NCBI GenBank assembly: GCA_036674765.1
Contig: JARVKI010000211.1
Span: 1 to 14,995 of the forward strand
Length of the DNA stretch: 14,995 nucleotides
From: Seiridium cupressi
Lineage: Eukaryota > Ascomycota > Sordariomycetes > Amphisphaeriales > Sporocadaceae
Direction: 5' to 3'
Positions 1 to 8,339 of this stretch are shown here, piece by piece. Position numbers and translations under genes: made by a program. Position 1 is the first letter of the stretch; the number at the start of each line of letters is the position of its first letter. The notes beneath the pieces are model-generated. The model saw only the letters and a list, made by a program, of their open reading frames with translations. It was not told the origin of the DNA and did not search any database.

Positions 1-1165
1 AATAAAATAAAAACATATCTAACAACCTCACTAATTATAATTATTATATAATTAATTAAAATAAATAAAAAAATAATAATTAATTATTATATATATAATA
101 TATAATTAATAAAAATATTTTTCTTTAATTATAATTATAATATTTATAAAATTTAATCGTTTATAATATATTTTTAATATAAATTTACTTTATATTTTAT
201 ACGTTATTATTTTTTATATATTATTAAATTAATTATTTTATATAAAACATTTTTATTATATATAATTAATTTTTTTATATTTTATTTAAAAATTATTTTA
301 TTAAAAAATATTTATATTTTTTTAATTTTCTTTTACGATTTTAATTTTTTATATAACGTTAATTAATATTTAATAATTATTAAAAAAATTAATTATATAT
401 AAATTTATAATTTAACTTTAAATTTAAATTTATTTAATAAATTATTAAAATAATATTTATTTAAAACGTTATTATCGCGTTTAAACTTTATATTTTTATA
501 TTATTTAATAAAAATCGTAATTTATTTATTTATTTTTTAATAAATAATAATAAATATTATAAATATTTATATTATATATAATTTATTTAATTTTATTTAA
601 TTTTTTTTAAATAATATAAAATATATATTATTTTATTAATATTATTATAAAAATTACGTTTATATTTTAAATTAAACTTTATAATTATAAAAAAATATAT
701 AATTTAAAATTAAATTTACTTTAATATAACGTTTAAATAATATATTTATAAAATTTATAAAAATATCTTTAATATTATTAAATCGTATTAATATTTTTAT
801 TTAATTAAAATTTTAAATAATAAATTTATAAAAGGTTTTATAATTTTATAATTAATTAAATTACATTTTTTTAATTTTTATAACTTATTATTACTTTTTA
901 AATTTAATTAAAATATTTAATTATAAAATATTAATAATATAAAAATTAATTTAATATAATATTTAAATTTATAAAAAGTTAAATCCGTTTATAAATTTTT
1001 AATTAATTTAAAATTAATATTTATATAATATTTTTATATAATAATTATTTTTTATATTTAACGGTTTATTTTATAAAAAGAATTTAAAATATTAAATAAA
1101 TTATATAATAAAATAAAACGCTATAAAAATAATAATAATTTTTAAATAAATAAAATATAAATTAT
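1..1165. other. AT-rich RIP-type block, no gene
   Basis: The stretch is almost entirely A and T, and stop codons are dense in all frames. The few remaining G and C bases lie mainly in CpG (for example acgtt, atcgcg) or in short CTT/AAG contexts, while TpG and CpA are nearly absent. That is what heavy RIP of an old repeat leaves. No retroelement domain could be read through the decay, so the original element is unknown. The block ends sharply near 1165-1175, where GC-rich sequence begins. Confidence 0.8.
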
Positions 1166-1169
1166 TACC

Positions 1170-1345
1170 CTTTAATATCCGCGGCGTAGGCGTTAAGCTA
1201 GCGCCGCACTTTTACGGCGTTATTTTAGCGCTATCTTAGCGCTGCATCGGTACTGTATCAATCCCTTCGGCCCGGGTCTCATCCCTTACTAGTGGTTTCA
1301 CGCTATCTATGCGCTGCGTCAGCGCAGCTGCTATATTCACGTCTG
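1170..1345. repeat. GC-rich pocket with short repeats and hairpins, possible transposon end
   Basis: This pocket lies between the AT block and the broken end of the amidase gene. It holds two copies of a 17-bp motif, CGCTATCTTAGCGCTGC at 1229-1245 and CGCTATCTATGCGCTGC at 1301-1317 (15 of 17 identical). It also has a hairpin at 1310-1326 (TGCGCTG-CGT-CAGCGCA) and a hairpin-like CGCCG...CGGCG around 1203-1219. The amidase homology stops at its border, so it may be the end of the element that cut the gene. This is inference; I recognise no named family. Confidence 0.4.
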
Positions 1346-2292
1346 ACAGAAGGGCACCAGACCAGCGGCAATGGCGTATGCGGAACCTGATGAGCTGCCT
1401 CCACAGTAGTAGTTGGAATCATACGGATTTCGCGGGGTTCCGTATGTGATGTTATAACCTGGAGTGTCCATCCCGTATTCGTGCATGGACAATTTGCCGA
1501 GGATGATTGCGCCCCCTTCTTCCAGTTTCCGAACACACCAGGAGTCTAATTTCTCATTCTCCGCTACATGTCGTACTGGAAATGATTGATACAGACTCAT
1601 GTAGTCAGTGGGGGATCCGAGTGTGGTCTTGTACCGCTTCATGTCATACTCATCCTTGACTGCCCTCGGAACTCCATCCAGCAGCCCTAGCGGCTTCCCT
1701 TCCTTGTATCTCTGTGTTGAGTCTTCAGCGGCTTTGATAGCTAGATCGGCATTGACGTCAAACCAGGCAAGGCAATGCACTCCAGGTGGGTTGGTGTCGC
1801 GTCGTATTAAAGGAAGGATGGCTCGGACTACGTCAAGTGGTGTCAGCTCAGCTGAGAGGAACCGATGGTGAAGATCAGCGACAGCGTATGGAGCGGCTGA
1901 TCTCGGGATTGCGTCTGCAACACCTTGAGGTTGGATTTCCTTGACCCCATCATCTTCGTCGTTTTTGCTAGTGAGTGGGAACACAGTAGCGTCGTACCTA
2001 GGCTCTGTCAAGGCTAGGTACGCATGGATATCCCGCAGCGCTCCGAATCCCGCATTTCTCCATGCGTTCACGCGGATGAACCCAACCCATTCCATCAAAA
2101 AGGCAGCCACTATAAGAAACCATCCAGTGATCCTCGGGTTAGCTGCCCTCTCCGGCCTAGGTGGAACATCGGGCCTGAAGCCAATGTCAGTGGGCTTCGA
2201 TGCTAACAACGATCGAATGATGGTATTACTTACGCTTGTATTGGCTCCGGGTAAAGAAACAGGCATTGTCGTTGCGAAGCACTGCGTACCAT
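1337..2292 (-). pseudogene. Amidase-signature protein gene, 5' fragment (C-terminal half missing)
   Basis: This fragment resembles fungal amidases, which hydrolyse amide bonds with a Ser-cisSer-Lys triad. Splicing out 2175-2233 gives a 298-residue product (exons 2292-2234 and 2174-1337, 897 nt). It has a hydrophobic, probably membrane-anchoring segment at about residues 35-53. The amidase N-terminal region contains GVPRAVKDE with the catalytic lysine at about 193, and the glycine/serine signature GGSSSGSA at about 278-285 carries the cis-serine. Homology ends at AAGLVPF; the last residues, CQT, and the stop do not fit the family. The following DGGGS-type motif with the nucleophilic serine, and the rest of a protein usually well over 500 residues, are absent. 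The fragment abuts a GC-rich pocket and a RIP block, so a transposon insertion or deletion probably removed its 3' half. The surviving part has no internal stops and shows no RIP. Family assignment is firm; a working enzyme is very unlikely. Confidence 0.82.
2175..2233 (-). other. Predicted 59-nt spliceosomal intron in the amidase fragment
   Basis: Read on the minus strand, the segment starts with a consensus donor GTAAGT, has a CTGAC branch site about 15 nt before its end, and ends TTCAG. Removing it joins the amidase frame to an upstream ATG at 2292 in the context CAACATGG, and the total becomes an exact number of codons. Without splicing, the frame can open at an ATG at 2266, but it then translates the intron and loses the better start. 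I prefer the spliced model. Confidence 0.7.
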
Positions 2293-2370
2293 GTTGAAAA
2301 GAGCGCGGTCAGTAATGCTGACGGAATAACTGCTTTAGAAAATGTTGATAGTCTCGATATTTTTAAGTTA

Positions 2371-2384
2371 ATATATATTTATAT
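2371..2384 (-). promoter_or_regulatory. TATA-like element upstream of the amidase fragment
   Basis: The minus strand reads TATAAATATATAT here, roughly 80-90 nt upstream of the predicted ATG at 2292. The spacing suits a fungal core promoter. The element lies in otherwise GC-balanced sequence, so it is not part of a RIP block. There is no transcript evidence. Confidence 0.35.
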
Positions 2385-2392
2385 TGTCGAGC

Positions 2393-2890
2393 GCAGGTTG
2401 CTGACTAAAAGGGCCCCCCGCCTGCATCACGGCGCAGCTCGGGATCCGCGGTCAGCCGATGCCGCGACATTTAGGCGAGGCGAGGCAACCTTTCATGGCA
2501 GCATGGCCCTTAACTATCACCTGAGAAGTATAAGGACAACATGTACTACTACGGGTGGCTTGTTGGGGTATAGAATTAGTCTCACTTCGACCTTGAGCTG
2601 TGAGCAGTGGCCGCGTCAACGAGGGGAAACGATAATCTCGACAATGGATACCTGCTGGTCCACGGTTGACGTTGAACGGCAAAGGAGGGCATTGCGTCTT
2701 GTTCATGATTCTCGGAAGCTAAATAAGGGAGGTGAGGGTTCTCTGGACTCCTCGGGGGTCTTTTCCTTGCTCAGACCGACCGGGACTGGGTCTACGGCAT
2801 ATCCAGCCGCAAGGTTTAGGATCCTAAACAGTAAATTACAATTATATATAAAAAGGATAAACAAGTTACTCTTTTAATGCGTCCAGCGAT
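2393..2890. other. GC-balanced intergenic stretch, no convincing gene
   Basis: The composition is like genic DNA, but the open frames here (2236-2877 plus, 2452-2706 minus) show no domain, signal peptide or splice pattern I recognise. The plus-strand frame also overlaps the amidase first exon. The segment may be amidase upstream DNA or a relic. A perfect 16-bp palindrome lies at 2814-2829, close to the boundary with the next AT block. Confidence 0.4.
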
Positions 2891-4165
2891 ATCGTATTAC
2901 CGTTTATATATTTTTAAATAGTTATTAAATTACGAAACTTTAATTTCTTTTTATTATTATTAAAAATTTAAAATATTTTTAAAAAAAAAGGAAAAAGCCG
3001 GGTAATATTATATTTTACCGTTTATTTAAATATTATTTAATAATTTATTTAATTAAAGCTTTTTTTATCGTTATAATAAATTTAACGTTATATTAATATT
3101 TATATTATATTTTAACGGTTTTATAAATAAATATAATAATTTTTTAAATATTTTAATTAAAAATAAAACGTTAGTTTACGCTTTTTTATATTTATTTTTA
3201 TTAATATTTATATTTTAAATTTATTAAATATATAATAATAAATTATATATATAAAACATTTTTATAAATTAAAATAATATATAATTTTTTATTTTTATTA
3301 TATTTTAATAAATTTTAAATATTATTTAATTAATATAATTATAAATAAATAAATAAAATTAAAATTATTTTATTTTATTTTATTTATTAATATTATTTAA
3401 ATAATTAATTATTTTTCTAATATAATTTTTTATAATTTATAAATTTATATATTATTAATATTATAAATTATTATTTAATTTAATTTATAATTTAATTAAT
3501 TAAAATATATTTTATATATATAATTTATAATATATTAATTAATAAATTTATATAAATAAATAAATTATAAATTATAATTTTTATATTATTTTTAAAAATA
3601 AAATTAAAATTAATATTATTATTATTAATTAAAAAATACCCGGATTTTTTATTTATATAAAAATAAAAGTTATTTACTTTAATTCTTTTTTACTTTTTTA
3701 TTTAATAATTTATATTTAATTTTAATATTAATTTTAAAATTTTAAATTAAAAAATATAATATAAAATTTATAAAATATACGTTTAATTTATTTAAATTAC
3801 CGGTTATATTTATTAAGTTTTTAATTTTTTTATAACCGTTTAATTATAATTTAAATATTTTATATATAATAATCGTTTTATAATATTAATATATAATAAT
3901 TATTAAATTTATATATATCGTTTAAATGTTAATTTTAATTTTATATTAAATTTATATATTAAATATTTTAATTTTATTTAAAACTTATTTATATTTATTT
4001 ATTATTAAAAGTAAAAAATAATTATTAATAATAAATTAACTTTATAAATTTAAAAAGTAAATAAAAATAAATAAAATAATTAACACGCTTTTAAACTTTA
4101 ATTTATTCGCTAGTTACTATTTAAAGAAATTTATAATTAATATAAATAATAATTAACTATTATAA
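2891..4165. other. Second AT-rich RIP-type block, no gene
   Basis: The pattern is the same as at the left edge: almost pure A/T, residual G/C mostly in CpG, almost no TpG or CpA, and stops in every frame. No retroelement motif is readable. It separates the amidase remnant from the secreted-protein gene and ends about 140 nt beyond the 3' end of that gene. Confidence 0.8.
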
Positions 4166-4306
4166 TACCTGATTACATTATAGGAAAAACAATGAATGAC
4201 AAGATGTCAAGAAAACGACCGCATGCTTCATCCAACCTCCGTGACGTTGTGTACACATCTCCACCACCACGGTCAGCCATCTACTGGAGCCAGTAACGAA
4301 AGGTGA

Positions 4307-4945
4307 TCAGAAGACACACCCAACGATATACTGAAAGGAGTTCGTCCCTGGCGTCCCTTCATTGACATCTTGACCACCTGCATTGCACCCTATCGCAAAA
4401 AGCGTAGAATGCCCACTGCACCCTCCATGATTATACGCTACGAACGCCGCGTTGGTGCTATAGAAAACCTCGATCCGGTGCGTTCCTGGCGCCTCTCTAC
4501 AGCCGTTCGAATTGTAGCTGAGCTCGAACCCCGTGCAGTCGCCGTCGTCGTTGCAGTACTGGAGCTTGAGATACGCAGCCCAGCGCTCAGTGACTTCATC
4601 AGTGACGTTAGACTTGGCTTCTATCGGCGCCGCCGCGGCCTTCCAGGCCTCCTCACTACCGCCAAAGCGCTCTACGAACGACGCCTCGCTGGCGGCCGCG
4701 TCGTATTTGCCTTCGATATACACGCGCGGCAGCTGCACGGCATGAGAGATGCCCACGGCGTCGATCTTGGAGAAGGTAGTCGCCCAAATGGATTTCTCAT
4801 CCGTGAAGTTGGGCGCCGCCTGAAGGCCGAGAGTGCTGCTCAGCGCGTGGATATCAGGTTTGCTGGATCCTGTGATGGGCGTGGCGGTCGTGAGAGTGCT
4901 ACTGAGGGCCAGCGAGGCAAGCGCTTGGAAGACGATGCGATACAT
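4307..4945 (-). CDS. Small secreted six-cysteine protein, effector-like candidate
   Basis: This is an intact single-exon gene for 212 residues. I start it at the ATG at 4945 (context ATCACAATGT); the frame stays open to about 4975 but has no earlier ATG there. Residues 1-21 form a signal peptide (basic Arg3, hydrophobic core, cleavage probably after TTA at 19-21, before TPITG). The mature part has Asn-glycosylation sequons at 46 (NFT) and 113 (NVT). Six cysteines fall at 131, 137, 149, 176, 187 and 210, all in the C-terminal 82 residues, suggesting up to three disulfides in a compact, Gly/Ser/Asn-rich domain. The first half is helical-looking and alanine-rich (around 82-112). No transmembrane segment follows the signal, so export is likely. 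I recognise no family or catalytic motif. It lies about 140 nt from a RIP block, the usual setting of fungal effector genes, but a role in host interaction is inference only. The sequence itself shows no RIP damage. Confidence 0.85.
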   Translation of the reverse strand: MYRIVFQALASLALSSTLTTATPITGSSKPDIHALSSTLGLQAAPNFTDEKSIWATTFSKIDAVGISHAVQLPRVYIEGKYDAAASEASFVERFGGSEEAWKAAAAPIEAKSNVTDEVTERWAAYLKLQYCNDDGDCTGFELSYNSNGCREAPGTHRIEVFYSTNAAFVAYNHGGCSGHSTLFAIGCNAGGQDVNEGTPGTNSFQYIVGCVF

Positions 4946-5085
4946 TGTGATTAAATTGAAGAAAGAGGTTGTCAAAGGAAGGATAAAAGTTGCTTCAGAG
5001 AAAAATTGTTTTGCGATGCTGGTATTGATTAATCCTTGATGCGATGGAGAAGATGTCCAGCTGCTTTGAGTTGGAAATGTTAGGA

Positions 5086-5095
5086 CTTTTATAAT
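5086..5095 (-). promoter_or_regulatory. TATA-like box of the secreted-protein gene
   Basis: The minus strand reads ATTATAAAAG about 145 nt upstream of the ATG at 4945. Between them lies a stretch containing C/T-rich runs, as is common in fungal 5' leaders. This agrees with 4945 being the true start. No particular regulator site could be identified. Confidence 0.45.
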
Positions 5096-5099
5096 CGAG

Positions 5100-5700
5100 C
5101 AGCTTTATGTCCATTGGCATCGAGCTCTTTCCGTTCTCACCTTTCCTCGAGAAATTCCATGCTATCTAGTCTCATCGCATATTCCCCAGTCAATAGCCGT
5201 CGTCCTTCGCAACTGTATGAGCCTCAGGATGTTCAGTGCTACCAAAGTTGGTCAAGGTTGACAATACCCTTTTAATATTGTATCTGACATCAGATACTAA
5301 TTAAAGATAGCTCAGTTTGGAGTAGTGCGAGTAATACGAAGTTCCAGTCAGCGCGGCCATGCCAAGACTCTCACTGGCCCTGGGGTAATAGCTTATGTAA
5401 GGCTGAGCCATGTTGCCTTATCTATCAACTGCCAATACAGGATTGATATGTCATAACTCAGCCCCTTGGGTAGTTCTTATGGGATATTTTTAGCAGTGTA
5501 TAATATGATTCTGGCATTGATCATCGTCGACGCTTGTTGTATCCTTAAGATAAGTCCACGACTTCGCCGACAGACTAAAAGCACAGTGGGTACCAAGGTC
5601 ACCCCAATAGTAAAGAACAGATGCATGCAGTACCCATGGAATGACCAAATTGTAACCACAAGCATTGATTCGCTAGTCTCCCATATCTGGAGCAATGTGT
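5100..5700. other. Non-coding stretch upstream of the secreted-protein gene
   Basis: The base composition is genic, but I see no credible gene. The short open frames near 5466-5705 (plus) and 5477-5695 (minus) lack a good ATG context and any recognisable motif. The one notable structure is a near-perfect palindrome at 5280-5297. Confidence 0.4.
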
Positions 5701-5701
5701 C

Positions 5702-6013
5702 ATGAGGTATCTAGCTTCAGGCTTTCCTATAATTCATAAGAAGACGTCGCAACGTAATAGTCCTACTCCTTCCCCTGCTTGCATGGAAAATCGAAGAAAA
5801 GGCGGAAACTTGGAGACGCTGGAATTAGATACTAGAGGAGACCGCCGATTTATCTCCGTATTCCAGGATGTCTCACCGGATATTCAACTAGAAATACTGA
5901 CACCAGACGAAGCGGTTGTCCAGGGCCAACTTCCGATGACTTTTGTTACGTTGTATGCGTCAAGGTCCGTCGTAACGAGAGACCCAACGCGGGTAAAATA
6001 TCATATCGCGTAA
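5702..6013 (+). CDS. Hypothetical 103-residue ORF, doubtful
   Basis: An ATG-started frame of 103 codons. The N-terminal third is basic and Ser/Pro-rich. The C-terminal half has an alternating hydrophobic/acidic pattern (FQDVSPDIQLEILTPDEA at about 54-71) that looks more protein-like than a random frame. There is no signal peptide, membrane segment or known motif, and no clear promoter. It could be the remnant of an exon of a larger gene, since the flanking sequence is riddled with stops. I do not recognise it and give no function. Confidence 0.2.
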   Translation: MRYLASGFPIIHKKTSQRNSPTPSPACMENRRKGGNLETLELDTRGDRRFISVFQDVSPDIQLEILTPDEAVVQGQLPMTFVTLYASRSVVTRDPTRVKYHIA

Positions 6014-6240
6014 GTCCCATTCGCTTCACATTGGTCTACTCTAAAGAACAACGACCAGGTTAGTGGGATTAGCTCTTATTAGGTCGCCCATAGCCATCGT
6101 TGGAGCGCTACCTGAATTCGCGCCTCGGACTAATAATAATCCAGTTTAAGAATCTATCTTTATACTCTAATTAGCTGTAAGATAGTTAATGGGCTTAATT
6201 ATAAGTGTAGCCGGTAGAGATATTATTGGCGAATTTAATT

Positions 6241-6463
6241 AAAAGTGTTAAGAATTCGCTAAAATTAAGAAAGCTCTTTTAAATTTCCCGAACTTCGATA
6301 TGCTAAAGCTAAAGCCTTTAAATTAATAATTTTACGTATTTTTCTTAACGTATTTTAAAGTTTCACTTTAACTTTATAAAAGTAAGTTATTATATTTTAT
6401 TAAATTAATATTTTGTTATTATATAGCGAAGCTTTCTTAATTATGCAGCGAGGTGCCACTTTT
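6241..6463. mobile_element. MITE-like element with imperfect terminal inverted repeats
   Basis: The left end reads AAAAGTG...TCGCT..AATTAAGAAAGCT (6241-6275), and the right end, read in reverse, repeats AAAAGTG...TCGCT....AATTAAGAAAGCT (6463-6430). The inner 13 bp are identical (6263-6275 against 6430-6442), with small gaps further out. The 223-bp unit is AT-rich, has no coding capacity and sits in higher-GC DNA, all typical of a non-autonomous DNA transposon. I could not identify a clear target-site duplication, so the exact ends are uncertain. A small hairpin GCCAC-TTTT-GTGGC (6456-6469) overlaps the right end. Confidence 0.45.
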
Positions 6464-7035
6464 GTGGCGGTGTATTTAAAACTTTTAGTTAAACTCTCAA
6501 CTCATGTAGAAGGATAGGTAAGAGTTCACTATTAGAGCGGAGACAATCAATACATAGCGCCTAATACCTGCCCTTGGCAGTCATTGTATGGCCGGATATA
6601 AGAGGGCAGATGTCCCGCTTACTCAGCGGAGTGGCCGGAAAGCTTCCCTGGGACGTCCCGCATACCCCTGGCCAACCGCGTACTGCCGCCACCCTTATAT
6701 ACCGCGCTTCGTCATGCCGAGCAGCGATTATAGCACCAGCCAAGGCTCGCCTCTCAGCATGGATTGCTACGGATATAGCAGACGCTAAGGGCGACTTAAC
6801 CTAATGTAATACCGAAACATTCTACTCTTGTTTTAACTAGGAAACATAGCCGCAGGAACTCTTATTAAACCTTATATCGAGGATAAGCTACCTTGTCGAC
6901 ATGCCAAACTAACAAACTAGCGGGTTGCAATTGACTGCTAATGTTGTGGGGTCTGGTATATCGATGTTATTAAACGCTTAGGGTGGTCGTTTTGCGAGAT
7001 TAGCTTAACTATGTATATCCTGCTTAACTAGTACT
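6464..7035. other. Unassigned stretch, no supportable gene
   Basis: Between 6560 and 6810 the sequence is GC-richer and several overlapping frames on both strands stay open for 60-80 codons, as GC-rich DNA does by chance. None has a recognisable motif, signal or start context that singles it out. From about 6830 the plus-strand frame that continues into the decayed gene at 7038 can be followed, with several stops. Confidence 0.35.
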
Positions 7036-7037
7036 GA

Positions 7038-8270
7038 GGCAATCATTTTATGCTCGAGGATACGTTGCTAGAAGGCATAATACTTGACGTTAGAAATTAC
7101 CTTTACCGTGGCAAAGTAGGCAGATTCACAAATTATCGCAACGAGGTCTCGGCTCAGTCGCACGTCTGTGCTGATATGTGGTACATCAGCAGGTCGCTAA
7201 TCTGTCCGCAGTTACACTGTTCGCTCTCAGCTAACCAACATGCCATTCAAACAACGCTGGAGGATCTTTACTGCCACAATTTTGTTGGTCTACTAGCGAC
7301 AGGTCTGTTCTTTATAGGCTTCTAGGTAACTGTTTCTCCTCAGATCTACTACTATGGTATATGCGCCACCACTCCAGAACGAATAAGAGCCATATCCAAA
7401 TCTCTTGTATCTGCTGGCGCGGTCGAGACTAATAGTTTAGAAATGGTCGTGCCAAGGACTATCTTCTTTACTACGCTTTTAACCCGCGCTATGAAACTTG
7501 GCCCTTACAAACCTAAAAATTGTTTTGGTAAACTTTGCACTCCTGTTGTCATGGTTGAACAGTGCTGTCTAGACTCAGGACGCCCGGGCTCAAACACTAT
7601 TTTACATGTTGGTTAAAGGGCTGCATTACTCGCCGTCCTCGTTCTGGTTAACGTCTATCTGGACCTCTTCTGCTCGGCCACTTATAAGGTTTGTTCCCAG
7701 AGATTAGACTTTTTCGGAAGCGTGTTAACGAACAGTAGCTTTTTTGGCTAGTTATTTCTGTGCTATCGATTATATTTTGGCTAGCTTTGATGAAATAATG
7801 ACCAAGGTAACCCTCGGTGGGAGAGAAAGATGGCCCCGATGAGGGCTCGTGGACTTTCGGCCAGATACTGCCAATCTCTGGCGATGTATCCATTGGTTCA
7901 TTTGGTGGAATACGTGTTTGATGCCATTAACGGTATTTAAACCCGGCTGGACCACAGCACCCTGCGCAAGGTCAGGATTATCTTTAAAACCAAGTTACTT
8001 TTCTGCAACGGGAATCCACTGTTGGATGGGAATACGTCGTTCTTTGTCGTCTGCCTTCGGACGCCATAATACCTCCACGATTCTCTGGCACAACGCAACC
8101 AACACTCCTTTCAATTCCAGGAGAGGTTCGCTGCCCGGCAGGATCTAGTAGGAGATTGGCGACAATTCGTTTTTAACATAGACGATTCCCCTCAGTGGAG
8201 CAGCTATATAGTCCACGGGAATCTGGTCAACGGGAATATACAGATGAAGAGGCTTGATTTAGCTATTTAA
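7038..8270 (+). pseudogene. Decayed gene, possibly a multi-span membrane protein
   Basis: One plus-strand frame runs through this whole stretch with only eight internal stops (7323, 7614, 7749, 7782, 7788, 7791, 7938, 8067) before a final stop at 8268. About twenty would be expected by chance. The stops are TAA, TAG or TGA, as RIP would make from CAA, CAG or TGG. The longest open parts are 7050-7322 and 7326-7613. Hydrophobic runs include AALLAVLVLVNVYLDLF (from 7620) and SLAMYPLVHLVEYVF (near 7875-7919). A neighbouring frame just before the second run reads WTFGQILPI (about 7850-7876). Joined across a one-base shift, the two resemble the FGQI-hydrophobic-E(Y/F) segment I recall from the last membrane span of many uncharacterised fungal membrane proteins. 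That resemblance is from memory. Other frames are also rather open, so the coding strand is not certain. Confidence 0.35.
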
Positions 8271-8339
8271 GTTCCCTACGGGAATTTCCCAGAACTTCTT
8301 GTTAAGTAGTAGGGCTAACGCTGTACTTAGCTACAGCTA

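Noticed and set aside
1..1165. Mitochondrial DNA insertion or centromere/telomere as explanation for the AT blocks
   Set aside because: There are no mitochondrial gene motifs, no telomere repeat arrays, and the CpG-retaining, CpA-depleted pattern matches RIP as seen in the adjacent retroelement.
2236..2877. Plus-strand frame of 213 codons
   Set aside because: It overlaps the antisense side of the amidase first exon, runs through a promoter-like AT tract into the next AT block, and shows no domain or plausible composition.
4370..4954. Plus-strand frame of 194 codons opposite the secreted-protein gene
   Set aside because: It is the Arg/Ala-rich antisense shadow of a gene with a clear signal peptide and cysteine pattern on the minus strand.
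6561..6804. Overlapping 60-80-codon frames on both strands near 6560-6810
   Set aside because: Higher GC makes chance open frames of this length common, several lack an ATG, and none has a recognisable motif.
7326..7343. GTAAC...CAG segment directly after the stop at 7323 that looks like a tiny intron
   Set aside because: At 18 nt it is far below the minimum for a spliceosomal intron, and removing it does not remove the stop before it. A longer 56-nt version puts the next exon out of frame.
7849..8148. 99-codon plus-strand frame, and minus-strand frames over 7648-7955
   Set aside because: They compete with the longer stop-poor frame through 7038-8270 and show no motif; I treat them as shadows, although the true strand of the decayed gene is not proven.
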